Positions 1 to 8,846 of a stretch of DNA of 36,383 nucleotides are shown in pieces (the stretch's first letter is position 1; each line of letters starts with the position of its first letter). The position numbers and the translations under genes are program-made. Under the pieces are notes generated by a model that had not been told where the DNA came from, did no database searches, and saw only the letters and a list, made by a program, of their open reading frames with translations. This DNA is from Bacteroidaceae bacterium (GTDB lineage Bacteria; Bacteroidota; Bacteroidia; Bacteroidales; Bacteroidaceae), in assembly GCA_017407905.1 (NCBI GenBank), contig JAFQVS010000097.1, positions 1-36,383 of the forward strand. The letters run 5' to 3'.

Positions 1-1
1 G

Positions 2-154
2 AAAAAAGCATATAACACCCCGCAGATTGAGATACTGAGCTTCGACGCACAACTAATGGCAACATCCGTTGACGAAGTACCCGTAAAGCCCGGAGGCTCG
101 GGCAGCCTCGACACAAAAGAGAAGCGAAACGATTGGGAAAACATCTGGAATTAA
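2..154 (+). CDS. C-terminal tail of an unidentified protein (5' end outside window)
   Basis: An open frame enters from the left edge and runs 50 codons to TAA. The readable tail contains EILSFDAQLMATSVDE, then a Gly/Ser/Pro stretch (PGGSGS), and ends in WENIWN. It is acidic and low in complexity, with no recognisable domain. Short Bacteroidales proteins with a Gly/Ser-rich, Trp-containing end are common, but I cannot name a family. A strong hairpin terminator follows about 80 bases downstream, which fits this being the last gene of its transcript. The evidence that it is coding is the uninterrupted frame and sensible codon use only. Confidence 0.5.
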   Translation, partial: KKAYNTPQIEILSFDAQLMATSVDEVPVKPGGSGSLDTKEKRNDWENIWN

Positions 155-232
155 AAAACAGCCAAAATCACGAAAGGGCATCTATTAGTCAACATTTTCC
201 ACACTCCGACACATTAAAAAAGAGCCTTTCAT

Positions 233-284
233 AAAACACAGACGCGGCCAAAAGTAAAAAAACTTTTGCCCGCGTCTGTGTTTT
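233..284. terminator. Long bidirectional intrinsic terminator
   Basis: AAAACACAGACGCGG pairs with its complement ending at 284. After one C/C mismatch the stem continues CAAAAGT/ACTTTTG around an A-rich loop, about 22 pairs in all. The stem starts with an A run and ends with a T run, so it can work in both directions. It lies downstream of the partial plus-strand gene. Confidence 0.85.
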
Positions 285-501
285 CCGTCCACCCCAAAAA
301 AGGCGCAACCGTCCCGCGGACAAAAAGCGAAGGAATCAGCCATTAAAAGGGGAGAAAATCGCCCCCCCGCAACAGAGAGCAAATGGCACAGAGCCACGAC
401 ATTTTAAGTATAAAAACAAGGGAGGCTCACATAAAATATTAGTCCGCCCAACAACAACTCGGCAGTATCCGCACCCACCAATGGCACCGCCAATAAAAAG
501 T

Positions 502-530
502 CTCCCGACCACTTTTCGAGTGGTCGGGAG
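502..530 (-). terminator. Terminator of the acyl-CoA synthetase gene
   Basis: CTCCCGACCACT (502-513) is perfectly complementary to AGTGGTCGGGAG (519-530), leaving a five-base loop. Read on the minus strand the stem is followed within a few bases by a T run (complement of 495-499). It lies about 50 bases past the stop of the gene at 578-2485. Confidence 0.9.
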
Positions 531-577
531 TGTTTATCCATCCGCAGCGGCGCACAAACAGACGCCGCTACTCATAT

Positions 578-2485
578 TTACTTAAGCGAATCGAGATTCT
601 TCTCGTTGAGGATAATCTTACCCTCGGGAGTATAAAGATGGTCGATGCGGTCTTTGTAGAATTTCTCGACCTTACCGCGCACCACCTTCATAGTGCTGTT
701 CATCATACCATTCTGCTCGGTGAAAGCCTCGGGCAGCACAGCGAATGTGCTGGGCAACCAACGCTCGGGGAACATACCCTCGTGCTCGCCACCCTTCTTG
801 AACATATCCATATCAGCCTTAACAAGCTCGATGGCAGCCTTGCGTCCCTCCTCGGTCGAAAGGTCGAGGTTCTTTGCGGCAAGCGCACGCTTGATATTAT
901 CCTTATTGGGCACGATGAGTGCAATTGTATAAGGCGATTGGTTATTGTACAAGATAACTTGGTCAACAGTGCTGCAAAGGCTCACAAATGCCTCCTCGAT
1001 GCCCTCGGGGCTGTATTTCTCGCCGTCGCTCGAAATAAGAAGGCTCTTGAAGCGGCCCTTAACGTAGAGCAGTCCCTCGGCAGTCATATAACCGAGGTCG
1101 CCGGTGTAAAGATAGCCGTCGCGCACAGTCTCGGCAGTCGATTTTGGATTCTTCCAATATCCGGCCATCACATTCTCGCCCTTAACCACAATCTCGCCCA
1201 TCTCGCCAAGAGGAAGCTCTTTGCCCTTGTCGTCGCATATTTTCAGTTCGATGGGCTTAACCAATTTACCGCTCGAACCGAAGCGATACTTCTCGGGGCC
1301 GTTCGATGAGATAACGGGAGTAGCCTCGCTCAGGCCATAGCCCTGAAACATAGGCATTCCAACGCCGATGTAGAAATTCTGAAGGTCTTTGTCGAGCAAT
1401 GCGCCACCGCCCACAAAGAAACGAAGCTCGCCACCAAAATTGGCACGAATCTTATCGAAGATAATCTTATCGAACAACCACACGACGGGCTTGAGAAGCG
1501 CACGCAACCCCTTCGGGTCGAGATTACTCTCGCCAAAATAGCACTGACGCACTTTCATACCCATATTAAAGAGTTTCTCGGTTGTTGCACCCTTAGCGCG
1601 GATGGCACCCTCGATATTCTTTTTAAAGGTCTTTGCAAGCGAGGGAACCGACAGGATAAAGTGCGGACGCACCTCTCTAATGTTGCCGGGTATATTCTTC
1701 AGCGTCTCAAGCGGAGTGCGGCCCACCTGAACAGTGGCAGCCGTTGCACCCTTTGACATCATAATGTAGAAGCCCACAACGTGTGCAAAGCAGTGGTCGA
1801 GAGGCAGGATGATGAGTGTGCGCCACGTCTGGTCGATGTGAACAAGTGTCAAGGCCTGCTCGACATTGGCCGTGTAGTTGCGGTGTGTCAGCACAACGCC
1901 CTTAGGCTCGGCTGTCGTTCCGCTTGTATATGTGATTGTGGCAATATCGTCATTCTGAATAGAACGTGCTATGCTCAAAAACTCCTCCTCGGTGTGCGAC
2001 GAGAGAAAATCGTCGCCCATCTTAAGGACATCGGCCAAGAGAATCTCGCGCTCCTCGCACTGATGCTCACCATTGAGAATGATAATCTTCTCGACGGCAG
2101 GAATCTGCTCCTTAATCTTGCGCACCTTCTTCAGCTGCTGCTCCGATACCATTATATATTTTACATCGCCGTGTATGAGACGGAATGTAAGGTCGTTGCT
2201 CTCTTCGAGCTTAATTGAGAGGGGCACATTCACCGCGCCCGCATAGAACATTGCAAGCTCGCCGATAACCCACAAATTACGTCCCTCGCTCAGAAGCGCC
2301 ATATTATCGCCCTTCTTCACGCCCAGCGCCTGAAGGCCGGCACCCAAACGATAGACCTGCTCCTTTACCTGCGCATAGGTGGTGGGCTCGAAGCCCCTCT
2401 TTTTGTCTGTTTTCTCCAAGAGGAAAGTGTTATTGGCATACAGCCTTACCGACTCCTCAAAAAGATCTACAAGTGTTTTCTTCAT
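578..2485 (-). CDS. AMP-forming long-chain fatty acid--CoA ligase
   Basis: A 635-residue member of the AMP-binding (ANL) family. It activates a fatty acid with ATP to acyl-adenylate and transfers it to CoA at the cytoplasmic membrane. The ATP/AMP-binding signature YTSGTTAEPKGV is at about residues 186-197. Further motifs are GYGLSEATP (adenylate core) and the hinge YTGDLGY, and a normal C-terminal lid domain follows with no extra domain. Length is typical of bacterial FACS proteins of the long-chain class. It is a single-gene transcript, with a promoter about 110 bases upstream and a hairpin terminator just downstream. Substrate chain length is inferred from family resemblance only. The neighbouring acetyltransferase relic and the propionate cluster are on separate transcripts. 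Confidence 0.92.
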   Translation of the reverse strand: MKKTLVDLFEESVRLYANNTFLLEKTDKKRGFEPTTYAQVKEQVYRLGAGLQALGVKKGDNMALLSEGRNLWVIGELAMFYAGAVNVPLSIKLEESNDLTFRLIHGDVKYIMVSEQQLKKVRKIKEQIPAVEKIIILNGEHQCEEREILLADVLKMGDDFLSSHTEEEFLSIARSIQNDDIATITYTSGTTAEPKGVVLTHRNYTANVEQALTLVHIDQTWRTLIILPLDHCFAHVVGFYIMMSKGATAATVQVGRTPLETLKNIPGNIREVRPHFILSVPSLAKTFKKNIEGAIRAKGATTEKLFNMGMKVRQCYFGESNLDPKGLRALLKPVVWLFDKIIFDKIRANFGGELRFFVGGGALLDKDLQNFYIGVGMPMFQGYGLSEATPVISSNGPEKYRFGSSGKLVKPIELKICDDKGKELPLGEMGEIVVKGENVMAGYWKNPKSTAETVRDGYLYTGDLGYMTAEGLLYVKGRFKSLLISSDGEKYSPEGIEEAFVSLCSTVDQVILYNNQSPYTIALIVPNKDNIKRALAAKNLDLSTEEGRKAAIELVKADMDMFKKGGEHEGMFPERWLPSTFAVLPEAFTEQNGMMNSTMKVVRGKVEKFYKDRIDHLYTPEGKIILNEKNLDSLK

Positions 2486-2595
2486 TTTTGATTATAGTTT
2501 TTGCCGCCACGTAACCCATTGTAAAGGCTTAACAGACAGCTGTTAGACTAAAAACAGGAAAGGCATCCTAATGCCTGCTCCCGCTAAAAACGGTG

Positions 2596-2628
2596 CAAAG
2601 TTAACGAAAAACTTTTTACTCGGCAACA
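2596..2628 (-). promoter_or_regulatory. Bacteroidales promoter for the acyl-CoA synthetase gene
   Basis: On the minus strand TAACTTTG (2603 to 2596) fits the -7 consensus TAnnTTTG. TGTTG (2628 to 2624) lies 20 bases upstream as the -33 element. This predicts a leader of about 100 bases before the ATG at 2485. Confidence 0.75.
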
Positions 2629-2745
2629 GTTTTCACATTGTTCCGCATTATTAGTGTTTTTCGACACTCAATAATTACATTTTGTACCATCTTTTTAAAG
2701 AGACGTCCGATTGTCGCGTGCCAAAGAGAAAGCGTCTCCGAGACA

Positions 2746-2948
2746 TTATCTGTTCCACGACTTTTGCTTATCGGCCTCGGTTATTGCCCTTAGCACGCGG
2801 CAGGGATTGCCCACTGCAACAACATTGTCGGGAATATCCTTAACCACCACTGCCCCGGCGCCTATCACCACATTAGAGCCGATGGTAACGCCCGGCAGAA
2901 CCTGCACTCCCGCACCTATCCACACATTATCGCCCATTTTTCAGTCAT
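2746..2948 (-). pseudogene. Maltose/galactoside O-acetyltransferase remnant with internal deletion
   Basis: The 63-codon frame at 2937-2746 encodes only the C-terminal left-handed beta-helix of a sugar O-acetyltransferase (Maa/LacA family, usually about 185 residues). It shows [27 protein letters not shown] and the tail [15 protein letters not shown]. Immediately upstream, in another frame, is ATG ACT GAA AAA (2948-2937), which matches the usual MTEK start of this family and has a promoter ahead of it. The simplest reading is that roughly 120 codons between start and C-terminal domain were deleted and the ends joined out of frame. Reading the C-terminal frame backwards meets TGA two codons before its first ATG. 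The N-terminal substrate domain and the catalytic His region are gone, so no activity is expected. Confidence 0.8.
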
Positions 2949-2969
2949 AGTGCATCAATTATTTTTGAG

Positions 2970-3000
2970 CAAAGATAGCGATTTTAAGAAAATTATTCAA
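2970..3000 (-). promoter_or_regulatory. Orphan promoter of the acetyltransferase relic
   Basis: TATCTTTG on the minus strand (2977 to 2970) has TTG (3000 to 2998) exactly 20 bases upstream. It sits just ahead of the leftover ATG at 2948, so the relic may still be transcribed. Confidence 0.65.
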
Positions 3001-3114
3001 ACGAGGATAACGGCAGCAGCAGTAACGGCTCTTTAAATTAGTGCCCCTCGGAGCTGTTTTTCACCCTTTTTTAGTATCACCGGTTGCACATTTTAAAAAT
3101 TTTGTGAAAAAGCA

Positions 3115-3143
3115 TTGAATATCCATTTTAATATGTATCTTTG
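3115..3143 (+). promoter_or_regulatory. Promoter of the methylmalonyl-CoA cluster
   Basis: TATCTTTG at 3136-3143 fits TAnnTTTG and TTG at 3115-3117 is 18 bases upstream. The start codon of the epimerase is 55 bases downstream. No hairpin separates it from the operon. Confidence 0.7.
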
Positions 3144-3197
3144 CGCTTAAGTGCGAAAAAAATAAAAAGTATTTAACCTTAATTTAATTTAAGTACT

Positions 3198-3602
3198 ATG
3201 AAAATTTCAAGAATCGAACACTTGGGCATTGCAGTGCCCAGCATCGAGGAGGCACTACCCTACTACGAGCAGGTGCTTGGCCTTGAGTGTTACAATATAG
3301 AGACCGTCGAGGAGCAGAAAGTGCGCACGGCATTCCTGCGTGTCGGCGAGACAAAGATTGAGCTTCTTGAGCCCACATCACCCGAGAGCACCATCGCAAA
3401 ATTCCTTGAGACACGCGGAGCAGGCATCCACCACATTGCTTATAAAGTAGAGGACGGCGTTGCAAACGCCCTTGCCGAGTGCGACGAAAAAGGCGTGCGC
3501 ACGATAGACAAAGCCCCCCGAGGCGGAGCCGAAGGCCTGCACATTGCTTTCCTGCACCCCAAAGCCACACAAGGCGTACTCACCGAGCTGTGCGAAGAGT
3601 AA
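3198..3602 (+). CDS. mce: Methylmalonyl-CoA epimerase
   Basis: A 134-residue vicinal-oxygen-chelate protein. It interconverts (2R)- and (2S)-methylmalonyl-CoA in the cytoplasm, linking succinyl-CoA to propionate formation. Two beta-alpha-beta-beta-beta modules are visible, starting at IEHLGIAV and GIHHIAYKV. Likely metal ligands are His8, Glu55 (in IELLEP), His79 and Glu130 (in VLTELCEE), by position relative to known epimerases. Length is normal. It is first in the cluster, with a promoter just upstream and the carboxyltransferase 40 bases downstream, which is the pairing expected for the succinate-to-propionate route of Bacteroidales. Confidence 0.95.
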   Translation: MKISRIEHLGIAVPSIEEALPYYEQVLGLECYNIETVEEQKVRTAFLRVGETKIELLEPTSPESTIAKFLETRGAGIHHIAYKVEDGVANALAECDEKGVRTIDKAPRGGAEGLHIAFLHPKATQGVLTELCEE

Positions 3603-3642
3603 TCACCCCCCCCTGCTAACAATCAACAAAAAACATAAGAAT

Positions 3643-5196
3643 ATGAGCAAGCAATTTGAAAAAATCAAAGAGCTGGTAGCAATGAGAACCAAGGCCCGCT
3701 TGGGCGGCGGCGAAAAAGCCATTGAGAAACAGCACGAGCGCGGCAAATACACCGCTCGCGAGCGCATAGAAATGCTGCTCGACAAAGGTAGTTTCGAGGA
3801 GTTTGATATGTTCGTAACCCACCGTTGCACCAATTTCGGCCAAGAGAAGAAACAATTCCTCGGCGACGGCGTCGTAACCGGCTGCGGTACAATAGAGGGA
3901 CGTATCGTATATATATTTGCACAAGACTTTACCGTAACAGGCGGCTCGCTGTCCGAGACGATGGCGCAGAAAATATGCAAGGTAATGGATATGGCAATGA
4001 AGGTGGGCGCGCCCGTCATAGGCATCAACGACAGCGGAGGCGCACGCATTCAAGAGGGAATAAACGCCCTTGCCGGATACGCCGAGATTTTCGAGCGTAA
4101 CATTCTTGCATCGGGCGTTGTTCCGCAAATATCGGGCATATTCGGCCCGTGCGCAGGCGGCGCAGTATATTCGCCCGCACTCACCGACTTTACCATAATG
4201 ACCGAGGGCACATCATATATGTTCCTCACAGGCCCCAAAGTAGTAAAAACCGTGCTGGGCGAGGTTGTAACACAAGAGGAGCTTGGTGGCGCCAGCGTAC
4301 ACGCAAGTAAGTCGGGCGTAACACACTTCACAGCACAAAGCGAGGAGGACGGGCTGCTGCTCATCCGCAAGCTATTCAGCTATATACCACAGAACAACCG
4401 CGAGACAGTGCCCGAGGTTCCCTGCACCGACCCCATCGACCGCAAGAGCGACCTTCTGAACAGCATCATCCCCGACAACCCCAATCAGGCCTACAATATG
4501 TACGACGTAATTGGCGAGATTGTCGATAATGGCGAGTTTCTTGAGGTTCACCGCGACTATGCCCAAAATATCATAGTGGGCTTTGCACGAATGAACGGAA
4601 AATCGGTGGGCGTCGTAGCCAACCAGCCCTGCCGCTACGCAGGCGTTCTCGACTGCAACGCATCGCGCAAGGGCGCACGCTTCGTACGCTTCTGCGACGC
4701 ATTCAACATACCCCTTGTAACCCTCGTCGATGTTCCCGGCTTCCTTCCCGGCACCGCACAAGAGTACAACGCCGTCATTCTGCACGGAGCAAAATTGCTC
4801 TATGCCTACGGCGAGGCAACAGTGCCCAAAGTAACCGTTACGCTGCGTAAGTCGTACGGCGGTTCGCACATTGTAATGGCCTGCAAGCAGCTGCGTGCCG
4901 ACCTCAACTACGCTTGGCCCAGCGCCGAGATTGCCGTAATGGGCGCCGCCGGTGCCGCCGAGGTTCTCTATGCCAAAGAGGCCAAGGAGGCAGCCGACCC
5001 CAAAGCCTTCATTGCCGAGAAAGAGGCCGAGTACAACAAACTATTTGCCAACCCCTATCAGGCAGCAAAATATGGTTACATCGACGACGTCATCGAGCCG
5101 CGCAACACCCGCTTCCGCGTGATACGCGCCCTTGCACAGCTCGAAAGCAAGCGTCAAGGCCTGCCACAGAAGAAACACGGAAACATACCTCTCTAA
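3643..5196 (+). CDS. mmdA: Methylmalonyl-CoA decarboxylase alpha / propionyl-CoA carboxylase beta (carboxyltransferase)
   Basis: A 517-residue acyl-CoA carboxyltransferase with two crotonase-like halves. It moves the carboxyl group between methylmalonyl-CoA and the biotin carrier encoded downstream. Family signatures are the N-terminal [23 protein letters not shown], the oxyanion region [13 protein letters not shown] in the N-domain, and DVPGFLPG in the C-domain. The start at 3643 (MSKQFEKI) is chosen because it begins where family members begin. The same frame stays open upstream into the epimerase gene, but that extension has no family resemblance. Direction in the cell cannot be told from this subunit alone: Na+-pumping decarboxylase and ATP-driven carboxylase share it, and neither a membrane beta subunit nor a biotin carboxylase is next to it here. 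Confidence 0.93.
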   Translation: MSKQFEKIKELVAMRTKARLGGGEKAIEKQHERGKYTARERIEMLLDKGSFEEFDMFVTHRCTNFGQEKKQFLGDGVVTGCGTIEGRIVYIFAQDFTVTGGSLSETMAQKICKVMDMAMKVGAPVIGINDSGGARIQEGINALAGYAEIFERNILASGVVPQISGIFGPCAGGAVYSPALTDFTIMTEGTSYMFLTGPKVVKTVLGEVVTQEELGGASVHASKSGVTHFTAQSEEDGLLLIRKLFSYIPQNNRETVPEVPCTDPIDRKSDLLNSIIPDNPNQAYNMYDVIGEIVDNGEFLEVHRDYAQNIIVGFARMNGKSVGVVANQPCRYAGVLDCNASRKGARFVRFCDAFNIPLVTLVDVPGFLPGTAQEYNAVILHGAKLLYAYGEATVPKVTVTLRKSYGGSHIVMACKQLRADLNYAWPSAEIAVMGAAGAAEVLYAKEAKEAADPKAFIAEKEAEYNKLFANPYQAAKYGYIDDVIEPRNTRFRVIRALAQLESKRQGLPQKKHGNIPL

Positions 5197-5208
5197 AATA
5201 CCACGCTT

Positions 5209-5349
5209 ATGAAAGAGAAAAACGACGCTGCAATGGCAGCAATCGCAATGGCTCTGAGCAGCTATCTTGGCGATAATATCCACGACGAAGAGAGCGGCAT
5301 TCTCACCATCCGCTACGTCAACAAACATTGGAACAATTTGTGTAACTAA
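5209..5349 (+). CDS. 46-aa putative epsilon-type (MmdE / OadG C-terminus-like) subunit
   Basis: A short frame starting MKEKNDAAMAAIAMALSSYL, 12 bases after the carboxyltransferase stop and 15 bases before the biotin carrier start. It is therefore tightly embedded in the operon. The Ala/Met-rich amphipathic helix followed by a short polar tail resembles the C-terminal piece of OadG/MmdD delta subunits. In Veillonella a 55-residue MmdE matching that C-terminus is encoded as a separate small protein beside the biotin carrier and helps hold the complex together. No transmembrane helix is present, unlike a full OadG/MmdD. The assignment is inference from position, size and helix character. Confidence 0.65.
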   Translation: MKEKNDAAMAAIAMALSSYLGDNIHDEESGILTIRYVNKHWNNLCN

Positions 5350-5364
5350 GAAGCCACCAACATT

Positions 5365-5796
5365 ATGAAAGAGTATAAATATACCATCAACGGCGATAAA
5401 TACCAAGTAACAATAAACGAGGTAGCCGACACAACAGCAAAAGTAACAGTAAACGGAACAGAATACACCGTCGAGTGGGAAAAGCCCGAGGTTAAGAAAC
5501 CCGCGGCAGTGGTAAAGCCCGTTGTCAAGCCTGCCGCTGCGGCAGCAGCCCCGGCAGCGCCCGCAGCAGCAGCCCCCGTAAACGGGCACCCCATTAAGAC
5601 CCCTCTGCCCGGAGTAATCATCGACGTTAAAGTAAACGTAGGCGACACGGTAACAAAAGGCCAGACAGTAGTTCTTCTCGAGGCAATGAAAATGGAGAAC
5701 AACATCAACGCCGACCGCGACGGAAAAGTTGCATCAATCGCCGTAGCCAAAGGCGACACAGTAGCCGACGGCGCAGTGCTTGTAGTGCTCGAATAA
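5365..5796 (+). CDS. mmdC: Biotin carboxyl carrier protein of the decarboxylase/carboxylase
   Basis: A 143-residue protein. Residues 1-45 form a small beta-rich N-terminal domain, 46-72 a Pro/Ala-rich flexible linker, and 75-143 a biotinyl/lipoyl hammerhead domain. The biotinylation motif EAMKMEN places the attachment lysine at residue 109, with the usual 34 residues after it. It swings the carboxyl group to and from the carboxyltransferase active site. It is the last gene of the operon and is followed directly by a strong terminator. This architecture is shared by MmdC and GcdC-type carriers. The symbol reflects the neighbouring mmdA-like gene. Confidence 0.92.
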   Translation: MKEYKYTINGDKYQVTINEVADTTAKVTVNGTEYTVEWEKPEVKKPAAVVKPVVKPAAAAAAPAAPAAAAPVNGHPIKTPLPGVIIDVKVNVGDTVTKGQTVVLLEAMKMENNINADRDGKVASIAVAKGDTVADGAVLVVLE

Positions 5797-5808
5797 AGCC
5801 ACAATAAC

Positions 5809-5861
5809 AACGTCAATATTGCTACAATCTTGAAAAAAAGATTGCAAGCAATATTGTCGTT
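5809..5861 (+). terminator. Terminator of the mce-mmdA operon
   Basis: AACG, one mismatch, then CAATATTGCT (5814-5823) pairs with AGCAATATTG (5847-5856). After a small asymmetry CAATCTT pairs with AAGATTG around an A-rich loop, about 20 pairs in all. A modest T-rich stretch follows. It ends the operon, so no beta subunit is co-transcribed. Confidence 0.8.
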
Positions 5862-5985
5862 TATAGCCCTTTCGAGCGGCTCACTCCCCTGTAAAATAAG
5901 CAATCGGGCACAACACATCGACAACGAATCAAAAGAAAAAAGTTCGTCCATATACATTTATTGCAAACCCATAAAATTCAGTATT

Positions 5986-6708
5986 ATGAAAAAGATTGTC
6001 ATTTTATCATTGCTATTTTTATTCTCAGTGGGTTCATACTCGCAAAGTTTTAATCTGAAAAAAGGGCTGAAAAGCATTGCAAAAAAAGTACTCACAACCG
6101 AGCAAGAGACAACAAATGAGACAGCCGACGCACAAGCCGTCGAGGAAGCCGAGCCGTTCATTCCCAACAAGGACCTCACATTCACCCCTGCCGAAGCCAT
6201 CGACCTTGGCCTGCCCAGCGGCACAAAATGGGCCTCATATAATATTGGAGCATCAAAGCCCGAAGAATTCGGCGGTTACTATGCTTGGGGCGAGACCGAG
6301 GTAAAAGAGGTATATAGCGAGGCGACCCATACATTCAAAAGCGAAAAAACAGACCTCGACCTTGAAGATGACGTTGCAAACATCAAGTGGGGCGCCGGCT
6401 GGAGAATACCCACAAGAGAAGAAATACAAGAACTCTTAGACAAGTGCGAATGGACATTAGACACACTAAACGGAGTTAAAGGACAGCAAGTAACAGGCCC
6501 AAACGGCAACAGTATCTTTCTGCCCGCAGCAGGCGAATACATAGATTCCGAAGTTACCGAAATAGGAATAAGAGCCTCATTTTGGTCGAGCACACGCAAC
6601 AGATACACATACAACGCCGTTTTACGTTTATATCTTGAGAATAGTATGGAGGGCTGTGCACACTTTAACCGTTGGAACGGCAGCACAATACGCCCCGTAA
6701 CAAAATAA
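5986..6708 (+). CDS. Secreted FISUMP-domain protein
   Basis: A 240-residue protein with a signal peptide (MKKIVILSLLFLFSVGSYSQ) and a charged, probably helical segment to about residue 65. A Fibrobacter-succinogenes-major-paralogous (FISUMP) domain follows. Its hallmarks are AIDLGLPSGTKWASYNIGA, GGYYAWGET, GWRIPTREEI, GNSIFLPAAG and the closing FWSST...TIRPV. The fold is shared by many Bacteroidales outer-surface proteins and is often described as carbohydrate- or surface-associated, but no activity is known. The start at 5986 is chosen because it opens the signal peptide. An in-frame codon at 5830 lies within the preceding terminator hairpin. The GH20 gene follows 50 bases downstream with no terminator between, so the two may share a transcript. 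Confidence 0.85.
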   Translation: MKKIVILSLLFLFSVGSYSQSFNLKKGLKSIAKKVLTTEQETTNETADAQAVEEAEPFIPNKDLTFTPAEAIDLGLPSGTKWASYNIGASKPEEFGGYYAWGETEVKEVYSEATHTFKSEKTDLDLEDDVANIKWGAGWRIPTREEIQELLDKCEWTLDTLNGVKGQQVTGPNGNSIFLPAAGEYIDSEVTEIGIRASFWSSTRNRYTYNAVLRLYLENSMEGCAHFNRWNGSTIRPVTK

Positions 6709-6758
6709 CAATGAACAACAACATTATTTTCTAAGCAATATTAAAAACAAACAAAAGT

Positions 6759-8762
6759 ATGAGAAAAACACTTTTCCTTCTGCTGGCAGCAATGGGCCTG
6801 TTCATAGCATCGCCCGCATTTGCCGCAGCAGACAAAAACGAAAAACCCTTCGTGATTCCCGAGTTGCGCGAGTGGCGCGGCGGTAACGGCACATTCGCCA
6901 TTGGTGATGCCACACGCATCGTCTATCCCAAGAATAACCCCCAGCTCGAACAGATTGCCAAGCAGCTTGCATCCGACTACAACGAGATGTTCGGCAAGGA
7001 GCTTGCCACAGCCGAGGGCAGCGCAAAGAAGGGCGACATCTCACTCGCCATCAAGAAAGACAAAAAATTGGGCGACGAGGGCTATCAGATTGTAATTGGC
7101 AGCAAGGTACAGATTACCGCGCCCACGGTAACCGGACTTTTCTGGGCCACACGCACCATCCTTCAGATGGCCGAGCAGAGCGAGGCACGCGAGCTTGCCT
7201 GCGGTACAATCCGCGACTGGCCCGACTACCCCCTTCGCGGCTTTATGCTCGACTGCGGACGTAAATTCATCCCCCTGCACTTTCTTCAGGACTACGTTAA
7301 ATTTATGTCGTACTACAAGATGAACACACTCCAGATTCACCTTAACGACAACTCATTCAAGCAGTACTTTAACAACGATTGGAACAAGACACAGAGCGCG
7401 TTCCGCCTCGAAAGCGAGTACTTCCCCGGCCTCACGGCACGCGACGGCCACTACACAAAGAAGGAGTTTATCGAGCTTCAGAAGCTGGCCGAGGGTCTGT
7501 GCGTCGAGATTATCCCCGAGATTGACGCCCCCGCACACGCATTGGCATTCACAAAATTCCGTCCCGAGCTCGGCAGCAAGGAGTATGGAATGGATCACCT
7601 CGACCTCTTCAAGCCCGAGACCTACTCATTCATCGACTCACTCTACGACGAGTATCTCAAGGGCGACGAGCCCGTGTTCCGCGGCAAGCGCGTACACGTT
7701 GGTACCGACGAGTACTCGAACCGCGACAAGGCAGTAGTAGAGAAATTCCGCTACTTTACCGACTACTGCATCCGTCTGGTCGAGAAATACGGTAAGCAGG
7801 CCTGCGCTTGGGGCGCACTGACACACGCCAAAGGCGAGACACCCGTAAAGGTCGAGAATGTGCTTCTTGGTGCTTGGTACAACGGCTACGCCAACCCCAA
7901 AGATATGATTGACCTCGGCTACGACCTCATCAGCATCCCCGACGGCTATCTGTACATTGTACCTGCCGCAGGCTACTACTACGACTACCTCAACTGCAAA
8001 TTCCTGTACGAGTCGTGGACACCCGCACAGATTGGCGACCAGAAATTCGAGGAGCGTCATCCCCAAATTAAGGGAGGAATGTTCGCCGTATGGAACGACC
8101 ACGCAGGCAACGGTATCAGCTATCAGGATATTCACTACCGCGTATTCCCCGCAATGCAGACAATGGCTGTCAAGATGTGGACAGGCGCAAAGCCCACGGT
8201 GGCATTTGAGCAGTTCGACAAGGCACGCGTTGCAATAAGCGAGGCTCCCGGCGTGAACGTCGCAGGCCGTCAGGTGAGCAAGGGTCAAGAGCCCATCCTC
8301 GCGCTTGCCGAGGTTAAGCCCGGACAAAAGACCGACGTCGAGGAGATTGGTTGGGACTACAGCGTATCGTTCGATATTGAGGCCGCTGCCGAGAGAAAAG
8401 GCGCAGCGCTCTTCCGCTCGAAGAACGCCACATTCTATCTGAGCGACCCCGTTGAGGGCAAATTAGGCTTCGCACGCGACGGCTATCTGAACACGTTCAA
8501 CTACAGTTTCTTCCCCGGCGAAAAGGCTAAGGTAACAATCAGCGGTAACCAGAGCGTAACCCGTCTGTACGTGAACGGTAAGCTCGTCGAGGAGCTCGAC
8601 AAGCAGACACAGTATCACCACAACAGCGCAAGCGACAAATACGACAAGATGTACTACGTGCGCACACTCGTATTCCCCTTGAGCAAGGCAGGACGTTTCA
8701 ACAGTAAGATTAAGAACCTCACTGTTTATCCCTTTATGGAGACACCCGTTATGCCCCGCTAA
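6759..8762 (+). CDS. Beta-N-acetylhexosaminidase, family GH20
   Basis: A 667-residue secreted glycosidase. The signal peptide ends near residue 22 (ASPAFAAA). A GH20b alpha/beta domain follows at about 30-150, and a TIM barrel at about 160-480 starts with LRGFMLDCGRKFIPL. The catalytic motif HVGTDE (residues 313-318) gives the Asp317-Glu318 pair of substrate-assisted catalysis. A beta-sandwich module fills about 510-665. It removes terminal GlcNAc/GalNAc from glycans in the periplasm or at the cell surface, as expected for mucin or peptidoglycan-derived sugar use. It is not inside a SusC/SusD polysaccharide locus here. Transcription stops at the hairpin at 8783. Confidence 0.93.
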   Translation: MRKTLFLLLAAMGLFIASPAFAAADKNEKPFVIPELREWRGGNGTFAIGDATRIVYPKNNPQLEQIAKQLASDYNEMFGKELATAEGSAKKGDISLAIKKDKKLGDEGYQIVIGSKVQITAPTVTGLFWATRTILQMAEQSEARELACGTIRDWPDYPLRGFMLDCGRKFIPLHFLQDYVKFMSYYKMNTLQIHLNDNSFKQYFNNDWNKTQSAFRLESEYFPGLTARDGHYTKKEFIELQKLAEGLCVEIIPEIDAPAHALAFTKFRPELGSKEYGMDHLDLFKPETYSFIDSLYDEYLKGDEPVFRGKRVHVGTDEYSNRDKAVVEKFRYFTDYCIRLVEKYGKQACAWGALTHAKGETPVKVENVLLGAWYNGYANPKDMIDLGYDLISIPDGYLYIVPAAGYYYDYLNCKFLYESWTPAQIGDQKFEERHPQIKGGMFAVWNDHAGNGISYQDIHYRVFPAMQTMAVKMWTGAKPTVAFEQFDKARVAISEAPGVNVAGRQVSKGQEPILALAEVKPGQKTDVEEIGWDYSVSFDIEAAAERKGAALFRSKNATFYLSDPVEGKLGFARDGYLNTFNYSFFPGEKAKVTISGNQSVTRLYVNGKLVEELDKQTQYHHNSASDKYDKMYYVRTLVFPLSKAGRFNSKIKNLTVYPFMETPVMPR

Positions 8763-8782
8763 TTAAAGGCTGATGCAAAAGA

Positions 8783-8831
8783 GACACAAAAAAATGTACG
8801 CCTTTTTTTCAGGCGTACATTTTTTTGTGTC
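8783..8831. terminator. Bidirectional terminator between GH20 and panD
   Basis: GACACAAAAAAATGTACGCCT (8783-8803) is perfectly complementary to 8811-8831 with a seven-base loop, giving 21 pairs. A and T runs within the arms serve both the plus-strand GH20 gene and the convergent pan operon. Confidence 0.92.
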
Positions 8832-8846
8832 CGTTACAAATATTTC

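Larger units (their letters stand above)
155..577. other. Intergenic gap holding two terminators
   Basis: This 423-base gap separates the partial gene at the left edge from the convergent acyl-CoA synthetase gene. It contains a long hairpin at 233-284 and a second one at 502-530 (listed separately). Between them (285-500) I see no convincing gene, RNA or repeat. Open frames there are short and run through A-rich and C-rich runs that do not look coding. Confidence 0.7.

Noticed and set aside
530-1309. 259-codon open frame on the plus strand
   Set aside because: It starts just after a terminator hairpin and is antisense to the acyl-CoA synthetase. Composition is that of a shadow frame.
5830-5985. 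N-terminal extension of the FISUMP protein
   Set aside because: The extension starts inside the terminator hairpin of the preceding operon, and the codon at 5986 opens a clear signal peptide.
7638-8327. 229-codon Cys/Val-rich open frame on the minus strand
   Set aside because: It is antisense to the GH20 catalytic domain and lacks any recognisable domain.
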